Of a stretch of DNA of 17,755 nt, positions 8,995 through 17,029 are shown piece by piece. Below the pieces are notes generated by a model. That model saw only the letters and a program-made list of their open reading frames with translations. It was not told where the DNA came from and ran no database searches. Position 1 is the stretch's first letter. The number at the start of each line of letters is the position of its first letter. Both the position numbers and the translations under genes were made by a program. The stretch lies in contig MU405494.1 in assembly GCA_022836615.1 (NCBI GenBank), forward strand, positions 1 to 17,755, in the 5' to 3' direction. This DNA is from Annulohypoxylon bovei var. microspora (Eukaryota > Ascomycota > Sordariomycetes > Xylariales > Hypoxylaceae).

Positions 8995-9265
8995 TTCTCT
9001 ATGGTTAATTTTTATCAAAAATCTCTTATCGCGGTAATCCCGGATCTCCGGCATTAAAAAATATATAAACCTTGTTATTTTTAAAAAGGCCGATATATTT
9101 ACAACGATTAATTAGGTATATTATCTTATAAGTGGATTTATATTAAAGCTTTTAATTAATTAAATTTATAAATCTTAACTTTCGAAATAACCCGTTTATA
9201 AGAAGGTGGTTTTCGATAAAATTTAATTTTTTAAAAACGAAAAACTTGTTAAAAGCTGGTTCTCG
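8995..9265. repeat. RIP-mutated patch within the right arm
   Basis: Against the left arm, the differences are almost all transitions: CCATGGTCAATCC has become CTATGGTTAATTT, and ATCGTTGTGGACATATCGG (left) corresponds to ATCGTTGTAAATATATCGG (right, reverse strand). Both C-to-T and G-to-A occur, as expected if RIP hit both strands. The homologous left-arm stretch (about 3785-4015) stays GC-rich. Confidence 0.85.
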
Positions 9266-9394
9266 CGCACGGATTAGCTGGGTGGTAGCGACGAATTAAT
9301 TACCTAAGATGCTTATATAATTGACCTAGCACACGTAAAAAAGACCCCTAAGCTGGGTGACTAAGCAGCCCCGCGAGAGGGTGGCCAAAGCGTT

Positions 9395-9830
9395 AGAAAG
9401 GTGGCTACGGGTGGCCACGGGTGGCTCCACGGGTGGTTCAACGGGGTGGCTAAAGGGGAGGCTCAACCGCTGGGTAGACGGGGTGGTTCAACGGGTGGTT
9501 CACCGGGGATTGAACGGGGGCTACAGGGGTGGTTAGAAAGGTGGCTACGGGTGGTTAGACGGGTGGGTGGACGGGTGGGTAGACGGGACGGGTGGTTGGT
9601 AAGGGTTTATCGGGGCTGCGGGGGTGGTACCACGGGGGTAGTTAGGTAAACGGGTAGCTAGACCAGGGGTTGAACAGGTGGCAAAACAAGAGGCCTAGCA
9701 GGTGGCTTAAGGGTTCGATAAGGGGTGGCTTACGGGGTGGTTACGGGTGGCTTAATAGGGGTTCGACGGACTGTTCATCGGGTGGCAAAAGGGGAGGCTC
9801 AAAGGGTGGCTAAACGGGTGCGCGAACCGT
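9395..9830. repeat. GGGTGG minisatellite, right arm
   Basis: Mirror of the left-arm array, with the G-rich strand on plus: ACGGGTGGTTCAACGGGG, GGTGGCTACGGGTGG and similar words of about 12 bp. The segment 9561-9579 reads GGGTGGGTGGACGGGTGGG, a textbook G-quadruplex pattern with 1-, 5- and 1-nt loops. Repeat order is not the same as in the left arm, so the arrays have diverged by unit exchange. Frames crossing it are artefacts. Confidence 0.9.
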
Positions 9831-9865
9831 GGTGGTGCGTGGTTTCGTCGGATGGAAAAAGAAAT

Positions 9866-9926
9866 AAAAACGGGAGATCGGGGAATCGAACCATCGACTT
9901 CCGGCTAAACTCGGGATATTGTGCCA
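9866..9926 (-). promoter_or_regulatory. tRNA-like Pol III boxes, right arm
   Basis: On the minus strand, an A-box-like TGGCACAATAT (9926-9916) is followed by GGTTCGATTCC (9892-9882), a better B box than the left copy, and a TTTTT run (9870-9866). The order and spacing match the left arm. The strand after the B box (CCCGATCTCCCG) differs from the left copy, and no full cloverleaf forms. It is most likely a tRNA-derived fragment rather than a working tRNA. Confidence 0.4.
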
Positions 9927-9940
9927 CCCGAACGGGTGGC
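9923..9940. other. Perfect hairpin at outer end of right arm
   Basis: GCCACCCG-AA-CGGGTGGC, the counterpart of the hairpin at 3104-3121. Just outside it (9941-9952) the recognisable arm sequence ends and AT-rich DNA begins. Confidence 0.85.
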
Positions 9941-9952
9941 CTCGCGTTTTAT

Positions 9953-10085
9953 AATACGAAAAAAATCATTTCGATATAGTAATTTCTTTAAAGTTCGGGC
10001 ATTAATAATCGAAAATGTAAAAATTAAACGAAATTCACGATGAAATTATTAAATTATCACGAAAATTGTTTCAACACGTTTTACC
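9953..10085. repeat. Short AT-rich RIP-like patch
   Basis: A 130-bp AT-rich patch lies between the right arm and normal-composition DNA. It has no gene. It may be the mutated outer end of the right arm: GCGTTTTATAATACGAAAAA resembles the left-arm GCGTTCCAAAACGAAAAGCTT after C-to-T change with a small insertion. Similarity is lost beyond that. Confidence 0.6.
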
Positions 10086-10650
10086 AAGGTGCCGGGTGTG
10101 CTCGTCGGTATCTCGATCAGATATGTCGTAAGCTTGCTCTGGCAACGATGCGCCCCGACCTCGCAAAGTTACTCGGGCGAGAATGTGGACATGCGTAGAG
10201 AGGTAGGCGCTAGGAGAAGTACGTCCGCTCGCACCGGAGTTTGTGTGGGGAAGCAGGTAGTCCGCCTGCGTAGCCCGCGCGCGTCGTCAAGTATCGGGAC
10301 CGATCAGATAATACCATTAAGATGTCCTGCTGCTCCAGCCTCCAGGCCTGCTCGGACAAGCGAACTTGCAGGCTTGTGCCAGCCGGTCAGAGTACCATCG
10401 CCTACCCTACGAAGTCCGCGATGTCATGCTGATCAGATGAGACCGGTAGAGTAGATGTGATCGATCGTGTATCGAGTTACGTCAAGTTATTATCGACCAG
10501 CTACCTAATATTGAACAGGTACCTTTACGTACGCGCCCGAAGGCGATGCCTAAGGCGATACCTAACAACCCTCCGCAAGAGGGAAATCTGGGTGCCGAAT
10601 TTTCCCAAGCGTCTCGAAGCTAGTCTTACGGACACCTTATTCGCCCACGT
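10086..10650. other. Gene-poor unique sequence
   Basis: Normal composition, without RIP bias or clear repeats. The only long frame (10089-10454, plus) lacks an ATG, is Ser/Arg/Pro-rich and has no recognisable domain, so I do not call a gene. GAGACCGGTAGAGTAGATGTG near 10438 and nearby words are unremarkable. Confidence 0.5.
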
Positions 10651-10652
10651 CT

Positions 10653-10710
10653 TCTAATATATCGACGTCCTCTAATACATAGACGTCTTCCAATATATAG
10701 ACGTCCTCCC
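10653..10710. repeat. 18-bp GACGTC tandem repeat
   Basis: About three copies of GACGTCCTCTAATACATA and variants with ATATAT in the second half. Each unit carries GACGTC, an ACGTC core that resembles a bZIP site, but the array is short and lies beside no supported gene. Confidence 0.8.
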
Positions 10711-11640
10711 CCCAGACCCAGCGGAACCACGGCTATGTGACCAGATCTCGCCGACCCGACCTCGTCGGTGACACCTAGGTTGACTTGACCAAGACAAGCC
10801 TCTGGAACAGCACGGCTCCTCGTATCGCGGCTTACGACGCGACAAGCCGCGTAGTCGATATCGGGAACCACCTCCACCTCGATCTCGGAGTGGGAAGTAA
10901 GGGGAGGCATGTGAAAGATGTTTGCCGCCGCCGCCTGCCTTTGTAGATGATGGCGAGTCGGAGGTGCTCGGCGCGTTGCAGGAGTTGTTCGTTTCGCTGT
11001 GCGCCGCATCGTGTCGATCTTCCTGTTGCCTCGAGAGTTCATTATTATCTGTATAGTTGGATGGGATGGATGGGATGTATGGGATAGATAGGATGGATGG
11101 GGGGGAATTGGGAGAATTGGGAGAATTGGGAGATCGAGATTGCTCATACGAATTAGAACATACCATTCAACACAGCATCGACCAAGCTTCCTCCCGCCAG
11201 AGAGATTCCTAAGCCCCTGGCAGCTTTCCCAGCGCCTCTCTACCAGGGCGATATTCTTCATCGTCTCGGGTAGGGTGTCGAAGTGTGCTACCAGGACTCG
11301 TTCTTTCTTCTCGTCCACGAGACGGCGCGGGTCCCCACCATAGGGAAGCTCTATGGCGGCGGCCCTACATAGGATAGCTCTACAGCGACCCCCTACGTAA
11401 GAGAGCTCCACGCCCCCCCCCACGCGGGTTAGGTCTATGTCGCAGCTATCTGTGCTAGGAACGGTCAGCCGCCCCTCCTCGACTTCCTCTTCTGCTCCCG
11501 GAGCTTGATGCCGGGGCCCGCCATCCTCGGTCCCTATATCAGCTTGCGCAGGGACCGCGTGGGTACGGGCGCGGGTACGTGGCTGATACGGATGTCGTAT
11601 GGGTACGTGCGAGAAAGAAAGCTGCCAGGTAAGACCTGCC
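10711..11640. other. Region with open but unconvincing minus-strand frames
   Basis: Two overlapping minus-strand frames are open here: one without an ATG at its limit (10626-11423) and one with an ATG at 11166 (164 codons, ending 10672). Both run through the microsatellite at 11058-11132 and finish in the 18-bp repeat at 10653-10710. A stretch around 11230-11340 in the first frame (EKKERVLVAHFDTLPETMK) looks more protein-like and might be a remnant exon. I see no introns, domains or conserved start to support a gene call. Confidence 0.35.
11058..11132. repeat. GGATGGGAT and GGGAGAATT microsatellites
   Basis: TTGGATGGGATGGATGGGAT-type tetramer/pentamer repeats run into three copies of GGGAGAATT. 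On the minus strand this encodes the Asn-Ser-Pro repeats of the doubtful 164-codon frame. Confidence 0.85.
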
Positions 11641-11680
11641 TGTGAAGCTAGGTAAGACGTGGGAAAGGTGGAAGGCTATA

Positions 11681-11767
11681 TGCAGAGGTGCAAAGGTGCA
11701 GAGGTGAAGAGGTGCAAAGGTGCAGAGGTGAAGAGGTGCAGAGGTGCAGAGGTGCAGAGGTGCAGAG
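11681..11767. repeat. 9-bp AGGTGCAGA-type minisatellite
   Basis: About nine copies of a 9-bp unit (GAGGTGCAG, AAAGGTGCA, GAGGTGAA variants) in an otherwise unremarkable stretch. Reading frames through it give only Cys/Arg/Glu/Val repeats. Confidence 0.9.
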
Positions 11768-12103
11768 ATATCTATCCCGGGATTCCGTTAGACGTCGAGG
11801 ACAACCTCGGGGGATGGATGGGATAGGGGATACCTGGACAGCGACGGTCGGGTTGAGAAGAGAAAACATCCAGCGAGGCGGGATTTGCCATTTATAACAA
11901 GCCCAGCGTCGGTTCGTGCCACCATTCCGGGTCGCCCTTTTGCGAGACGTCGCCAGTTACATATACATACATACCTCTAAGGTAGGCAGTGTTGAGGGTA
12001 CGTAGGTGGCCCATCTCGCAAGCCTGAGAGGGTCGGCCGATGACGATACGGCGGAAGGAGTCTGGTCTGGTCTAGTCATCGCGAAGAGCGGCTACGTGGG
12101 AAG
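11768..12103. other. Gene-free spacer
   Basis: No supported frame. It includes a short (ACAT)n run near 11960-11975 and the words TCTGGTCTGGTCTAGTC near 12060. I see no gene or regulatory site I can defend. Confidence 0.5.
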
Positions 12104-12164
12104 CATGACGATCACAGTCACGATCACAGTCACGATGACGATGACGATCACGAGCACGAGCACA
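12104..12164. repeat. CACGAT/CACAGT hexamer microsatellite
   Basis: Alternating hexamers (CACGATCACAGT, GACGATGACGAT, CACGAGCACGAG) over about 60 bp. Confidence 0.85.
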
Positions 12165-12238
12165 GGTAAGTAAGTGTGGAGGCAAGCTCTCAGGTCCAAT
12201 TATTGTTAGCGTCTAGCAATACACGTTATCTCATCTCG

Positions 12239-12276
12239 TCACCCTATCACCCTATCACCCTATCACCCTATCACCC
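12239..12276. repeat. 8-bp TCACCCTA repeat
   Basis: Four and a half copies of TCACCCTA, whose complement TAGGGTGA resembles but is not the telomere unit. It lies 12 bp beyond the 3' end of the small gene. Confidence 0.85.
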
Positions 12277-12287
12277 CCCCGCCCCCA

Positions 12288-12497
12288 TCACTTCGGAACA
12301 TCCTTCTCCTTGGACTCCTTGGCCTCTTCGACCTTCTCCTCGAACTCGCCCTTGGGAGTCTCGGTGTTGATCTTAGTGAAGGAGAAGTACGTGGGGGGGA
12401 ACGTGCCGCCGTTTTGGCGCTTCCAAGCAGAGAAGACTTCGGCCATGCCTTCGTCGTCGTGGACCACAGCGGAGATGTGGCCAGGGCGAGACTCCAT
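12288..12497 (-). CDS. Small 69-residue protein, family unknown
   Basis: A compact frame starts at the ATG at 12497 (MESRPGHISAVV) and stops at TGA 12290-12288. The open frame upstream to 12581 has no ATG and merely reads a tandem repeat, so it is excluded. Codon choice is G/C-ended, and the middle (WKRQNGGTFPPTYFSFTK) looks like a folded core. The last 25 residues are Glu/Lys-rich and probably disordered or a short helix. There is no signal peptide, Cys pattern or membrane segment. A TATA box and pyrimidine-rich leader lie upstream on the same strand, which supports real transcription. I do not recognise the family. It could also be the last exon of a longer gene, though no good acceptor is obvious. 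Confidence 0.6.
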   Translation of the reverse strand: MESRPGHISAVVHDDEGMAEVFSAWKRQNGGTFPPTYFSFTKINTETPKGEFEEKVEEAKESKEKDVPK

Positions 12498-12498
12498 T

Positions 12499-12594
12499 GT
12501 GCAGAGTAGTTGGCTCGAGAAGAAGAGGAGAGGCTTCGTGCAGATTAGTTGGCTCGAGAAGAAGAGGAGAGGCTTGTACAAATTGGTTGGCTGC
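12499..12594. repeat. 39-bp tandem duplication in the leader of the small gene
   Basis: Two nearly identical 39-bp units (12499-12537, 12538-12576; core TTGGCTCGAGAAGAAGAGG) are followed by a decayed third start (12577-12594). It lies directly before the ATG on the minus strand, so the leader is CT-rich and duplicated. Confidence 0.9.
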
Positions 12595-12671
12595 TTTCCT
12601 AGGCAGCAGAATGATAGATTGATGCGTGAGGAGAGGAGAAGAGAAAAATAAAAACTCGAGAGTTGGGACAG

Positions 12672-12681
12672 GCTATTTATA
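12672..12681 (-). promoter_or_regulatory. TATA box of the small gene
   Basis: TTATAAATAG on the minus strand, about 175 bp before the ATG at 12497. A pyrimidine-rich tract (TTTTTCTCTTCTCCTCTCC, about 12650-12632) follows, the usual arrangement of fungal core promoters. This would give a leader of roughly 140 nt. Confidence 0.55.
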
Positions 12682-12704
12682 ATGTACTTAGTAGGCAGCG
12701 TTGT

Positions 12705-13615
12705 GCAGATCGAGGTTTAAGGTTTGCTGCCCTGAAGGAGAGCCCTGAGTAGGTATTAGTGCCTACCTACTTAAGCATATGGCGGATACTGGTGCCTACT
12801 TAAATAGGTAGGCATGGCGAACTTTAAGGTTTACTTCGTCTAAAAAGTCGTCTAGTCTCGGAAGTCGAACGTCATCTGCATAGGTAGGTGCTGGCGCCTA
12901 CTTACTTAAGCATATAGCTGATACTGGTGCCTGCCTACCTACCTGGGCAGACGGGATGCTGGTGCTTACATTAGGTAGGTAGGCTGCGCAGGGCGAATTT
13001 TAAGGTTTGCTACCTCAGAGGAGTTGCCTACATATGTAGGTAGTCACGGAAGTCGAATGTCATCTGTTCTACATCGTAGGTAGATACTAGTGCCTACCTA
13101 GGCTGGGAGATCGTACTAGCGCCCACCTAGGTAAGAACATCATACCCGCGCCTACCTAGGTAGGAACATCATACCCGCGCCTACCTAGGTAGGAACATCA
13201 TACCCGCGCCTACCTATGTAGGTAGGTAGTATATATGTAGATGTAGCGCTGCGCAGAGCAAATCTTAAGGTTTCTCATCTTCGAAGTCAAACTTCTCATC
13301 TGTTCTACGGCGCCTATCTACCTAGCACTAGGTACATGTAGGTAAAGACCATGTGCGCAGTGTGGTGCCTACCTACTAGGTACTGGCCTACCTATGTATA
13401 GATGACGCTGGTGCCTGCCTGGGTAAGTAGGCGCTGCGCCGAGCGAATTTTAAGGTCTGCTACCTTTGAGTAGGTAGTCACCTAATCGTGGAAGTCGAAC
13501 GTCATCTGTTCTACATACATGTACATAGTATGAAGATAGATGCTGGTCCCTACCTAAGTAAGTAGGAATATATGTAGATGACGCTGGTGCTTACATAACC
13601 TACTTGCCGTAGCGG
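12705..13615. repeat. Degenerate higher-order repeats with CCTACCTAGGTAGG words
   Basis: About five degenerate copies start near 12708, 12819, 12987, 13250 and 13433 with GCGAATTTTAAGGTTTGCTACC-like sequence. Four carry GGAAGTCGAACGTCATCTG-like sequence (near 12860, 13033, 13280 and 13490). All are followed by GCTGGTGCCTACCTACTTAAG-like tracts. Spacing is irregular, about 110 to 260 bp. The array lies directly upstream of the small minus-strand gene and contains no frame of its own. ACGTCATC resembles a CRE/bZIP half-site. Confidence 0.75.
13136..13222. repeat. 29-bp tandem repeat, three copies
   Basis: Units begin at 13136, 13165 and 13194. Each starts AACATCATACCCGCG and ends CCTACCTAGGTAGG (the third CCTACCTATGTAGG). 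Their near-identity inside the more decayed surrounding array shows recent expansion. Confidence 0.9.
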
Positions 13616-14360
13616 CGATGGGGGGTTTTCGAGCAGCGGCTACGTACGTACCTATCTACGGCGAAAAGACTGCTGAAAGGTGCTGCCGGCTGTTGTAGAA
13701 TGCGAACGATTGCGGTTGCTGTCAAAAACCTGGAACGAGGTGGCTTTACATGTAAATACAAGTCGACGCATCTAAGCCAAGCTGATCAAGCCGATCAGGT
13801 CGATCAAGTTCAAAGCTGATACGATCAGTTCTAGTCGGATCAGATCAGCCCAGCCTAGGTATGTAAATAAGTCAATTCGTCTAGGTCAACGATCTAGTCG
13901 CGTCAGTTTAGACCAGTATGGCATGTCTACGATAGCCACCGCGACATACTAGGTAGTAGAAGATGCGAAAAATGCGAAAGTACCTACCCAGGAAGTGAGT
14001 TGATTTCCTACTTAGGAAGGTGCTGAAGGTGGTCCGGGCGTGATCGGTACACGCTTGGTCATACAGATCCCCATGCAACCTAGCGTACTCGACCTTCGAT
14101 TCGCCCTCGTCAGTTTCAGGTGCTTCGATCGGTTATATCGCACCCGGCGGAGGCTGGATTGCGATAGAGCTATAAGATTAGAAGCGCATACCTATAAGGA
14201 TTGAAACAAGGTGGCTGCGTCGTCTAAGCTGGTGGATGATTTACGACGTGTTGGTTTAAGGCGAGACTAGCCTGTCTAGGTTCCAGGTGTAGCTTAGTCA
14301 TCTTTTTTATTTGAGATTTGCTATTTCACATTCTAGTACCCCTCTTTTTTGGAGGGGGCA
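13616..14360. other. Gene-free region with a GATC-rich cluster
   Basis: No supported frame. Between 13783 and 13848, GATCAAG/GATCAG words occur six or more times in 65 bp. AACAAGGTGGCTGCG near 14207 and AACGAGGTGGCTTTAC near 13735 are related short words, and AAGTGGCTG recurs near 14754. This suggests an old, decayed repeat. Confidence 0.5.
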
Positions 14361-14364
14361 TTTT

Positions 14365-14909
14365 TGATTGGTCGAAAACTTTATCGATAAGCCATACAAC
14401 CACCAAAACACGATACAAGGTGGTCTCACAGCTTTAATTCGAATAACCTTTCTTCCACAGCAGCTATCTCAATATAACTTAAGAATTTAAAAGCTTTCAA
14501 CTCAGAGATATTAAAAACAAAGTTTCAACACGTTGCACCCAATAGATCGTCCTAAATAAGCTGTTGAATCGCGGCTCCCGATGTTGTTGCTCCGGACCGG
14601 TCGCACGTGATACCCCCGAAACGCTCCGATACCTTTCATACCTTTTATAATCCATAGTATAACTACACCAATAGGTGTTCGTACATGATGCAACCTGGTT
14701 CAATCAATCGAGATTTGAAATAGCTCTCGCTTGAATTTAATTATCCTGAAATCAAGTGGCTGTTAGGAAAGTTATTCAAGTGTAAATATGAGATCTCAGA
14801 CGATCTGGTCCCACGGGGACCGGTACAACAAGATGCATACAGATTTGTATGCGTGTTGAGGTACCTTCATACCTGGTCCGTGCTTATCGATAAAGATTTC
14901 AACCAATCA
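14365..14909. mobile_element. Candidate miniature inverted-repeat element
   Basis: 14365-14392 (TGATTGGT...CTTTATCGATAAGC) is matched on the opposite strand by 14909-14882 at 26 of 28 positions. The 545-bp interior has no gene; a 68-codon minus-strand frame has no recognisable domain. No clear target-site duplication is visible, so this may instead be two inverted copies of a repeat end. A third, RIP-altered copy of the right end lies at 17376-17414. Confidence 0.45.
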
Positions 14910-14921
14910 GAAAAGCCGGCT

Positions 14922-14940
14922 CCGTTCCGGCTGGAATAAG
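14922..14940. other. Short GC hairpin
   Basis: AGCCGG-CTCCGTT-CCGGCT forms a 6-bp stem with a 7-nt loop just outside the inverted repeat end. There is no T-run beside it, and no function can be assigned. Confidence 0.5.
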
Positions 14941-15481
14941 CAAATCTCTTTTATTTTTACAAGCTGTGTTTCGACGACAGTTTTTTAACCAGTTGTTTTT
15001 TAACGGTTAAAGGGTATTAAATAATGCAAACGAGCTCATTCGATTCGTTTAAGCGAAGTTAATAAGTGAGTATTTTATTTTCCATATTTGGTCACGTATT
15101 AATTGAGGTAAAATTACGTAATAATTTATAAAAATAAATAATTAAAAAGGTAATTAAAATTGAAAAAAAAAAGATAATAATTATAATAATTTTATTTTAA
15201 CGAATTTAAATTAATATTTAAAAATTTCGTTTATATTTTTTTAATTATATTATTTTTTAATTAATTAAACGCGTTATATTTTTTTTTTTTTATCCCACGA
15301 ATTTTTAAAGTTTAATTTAAATATTAATGGTTTTTAATTTTATTATTTATTATTTTAAAAAAAATTTTATTTTTTAATCGATTTTTTAATTACGTAATAA
15401 ATAATATATCTTTTAAATAAATAATTATTTTATATATTAAAAATATTTATTAACGTTTTTTTAAATTTATAAAACCTTTAA

Positions 15482-15571
15482 ATTACGTTTTAAATTACGT
15501 TTTAAATCGTATTTTAAATTATATTTTAAATCATGGTTTAAATTACGGTTTAAATTACGTTTTAAATCGTG
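15482..15571. repeat. 12-bp ATTACGTTTTAA array
   Basis: Seven and a half 12-bp units: ATTACGTTTTAA, ATCGTATTTTAA, ATTATATTTTAA, ATCATGGTTTAA, ATTACGGTTTAA and repeats of the first. Differences between units are mostly C/T and G/A, as expected if RIP acted on an array already in place. Confidence 0.85.
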
Positions 15572-16192
15572 TATCACGTTTTTTAATAAAAATATTAATA
15601 TAATATTAATTATAATAAATTAATATATAAATATTTTAAACGTAAAATTATATAAAATAAATTAAATATAAAAAAATTAATTAATAAATATATTTCGTAA
15701 ATTTATTAATTTTTTTTAATTATATAATAATGGTTTTTATAAAAGGTTTTTTTAATGGAAAATAATAATTTTAATATTAATTTAAATTAATTTTTACGTA
15801 TATTAAATTAATTAAAAAAGTTTTAAAAATAATTATAAGGTTTATATAAAACATAATATATTTAATTTTATTATTTTAAAAAACGTTATATAAATTATAA
15901 TAATATCGTAATTAAAAATATTATTAAATTTTTTTAAAAATTTTCGATTTTAAATAAACATTTTAACGTTAAATTTTTTCGTGTAAAAATAATTATAAAT
16001 ATTAATATATAAATTTTTTTAAATTTATTTATATTTAAATTATAATTCGAAAAACGTTACGTTTTAATTTTATAAATATAATAATACGGATTATAACCGT
16101 TAAAATTATATAATTAAAACGGGTATAAACGAACGTAATTTATTTATTTTTTAAATTATAAATTAAATTCATTAAAATAATAATAATTATAA

Positions 16193-16250
16193 TAACCACC
16201 GTTATAACCACGGTTTTAACCACCGTTATTACGTTATAATCACGCTTCGT
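16193..16250. repeat. Decayed AACCACCGTTAT array
   Basis: AACCACCGTTAT, AACCACGGTTTT, AACCACCGTTAT and AATCACGCTTCG follow in tandem. The unit is close to AACCACCCGTTG of the minisatellite in the inverted-repeat arms, so this may be a RIP-worn relative nearer the telomere. Confidence 0.6.
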
Positions 16251-16720
16251 TTTATATAATATATATAATAATAATATTAAAATATAAAATTTATTTATAA
16301 TATAATTATAATAATAAATTAAATAATTTAAAAATAATAAATTACGTAACGTTTACGTGTAATACCGTGTAATATATTACGATTTTATGGTTATATAAAT
16401 ATATAAATTATTAATTTTTAATTTTAAATAAACGTAATTTTATATAATATAAATTATATAAAATTATATAAAATTATAAAACGTTTTTTAATTAATAAAA
16501 CCTTTTTATTATTAACACGTTTTTTTAACGTTAATATTATTTAAAAACGTTATTTTTAACTTTATTATCGGCTTTTTTTAACTTTAATTTAACTTTTTTT
16601 AACTTTATTTAATTTAAATATAATTTACATGAAAACCGTTAAAAGGTTTCGTGTGGCCCGGGGAAAAAACATAAATTCGAATAAAAGCGGTTTGATTTTA
16701 TGGCCCGTGCGCGCGCTAAT

Positions 16721-16888
16721 CCTTTACTGCGCCACAGTTATCTTTTACTGCGCCACAATTATCTTTTATTGCGCCACAGTTATCTTTTATTACGCCATAA
16801 TTATTTTTTATTACGCCACGGGTATTTTTTATTACGCCACGCGAACCGTTATTACGCCACGAAAACCGTTATTGCGCCACGGTTTTTA
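16721..16888. repeat. 21-bp TTTTACTGCGCCACAGTTAT array
   Basis: About eight tandem copies, 21 bp for most units (16721, 16742, 16763, 16784, 16805, 16826) and 20 to 22 bp for the last two. Copies change from ACTGCGCCACAG to ATTACGCCATAA along the array. Because 21 is a multiple of three, two plus-strand frames stay open through it and read as Tyr/Phe/Leu repeats. They are artefacts. Confidence 0.9.
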
Positions 16889-17029
16889 ATTGCTTATTAA
16901 TTTACTTAATTTACCCACGGGGTTTAATTATTAATCCATTTACAGTTTTTAATTATTTAATAACCTTTATAACGTTTCGAATATAAAAATAATTTTAAAT
17001 CCTTTAAACCAAGTTTTTAATTAACTTTA

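Larger units (their letters stand above)
8866..9952 (-). repeat. Right arm of a ~1 kb inverted repeat, partly RIP-mutated
   Basis: This is the reverse complement of 3093-4078. Landmarks in mirrored order are the CGAGTTTAACGAGG units, AGCTTTGGTGTG with a T-run, CCGGATCTCCGGCATT, AGCTGGTTCTCGCGCAC, GGGTCTTTTTTACGTG read in reverse (AAAAAAGACCCC), the GGGTGG minisatellite, tRNA-like boxes and the terminal hairpin. Between about 8995 and 9260 the match persists, but C is replaced by T and G by A at many places. The minisatellite and outer end are spared. Confidence 0.9.

Noticed and set aside
9401..9979. Two plus-strand frames in the right arm
   Set aside because: Same minisatellite artefact on the mirrored arm; the tail of the second reads the tRNA-like segment.
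10089..10454. 121-codon plus-strand frame
   Set aside because: No ATG at its start, no domain, biased Arg/Ser composition, no promoter signals.
10672..11166. 164-codon minus-strand frame with an ATG
   Set aside because: It reads through the GGGAGAATT microsatellite and ends in the 18-bp repeat; an overlapping frame is equally open, so there is no reason to prefer it.
12239..12276. Internal telomere repeat
   Set aside because: The unit is TCACCCTA, 8 bp, which is not CCCTAA; it looks like an ordinary microsatellite.
12498..12581. N-terminal extension of the 69-codon gene
   Set aside because: It has no ATG and only translates the 39-bp tandem duplication; the hydrophobic look of KPLLFFSSQL is a by-product.
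13136..13222. CRISPR-like array (29-bp repeats)
   Set aside because: The repeats are directly adjacent with no spacers, and the genome is eukaryotic.
16629..16900. Two plus-strand frames of Tyr/Phe/Leu repeats
   Set aside because: Products of a 21-bp tandem array in AT-rich DNA, not membrane proteins.
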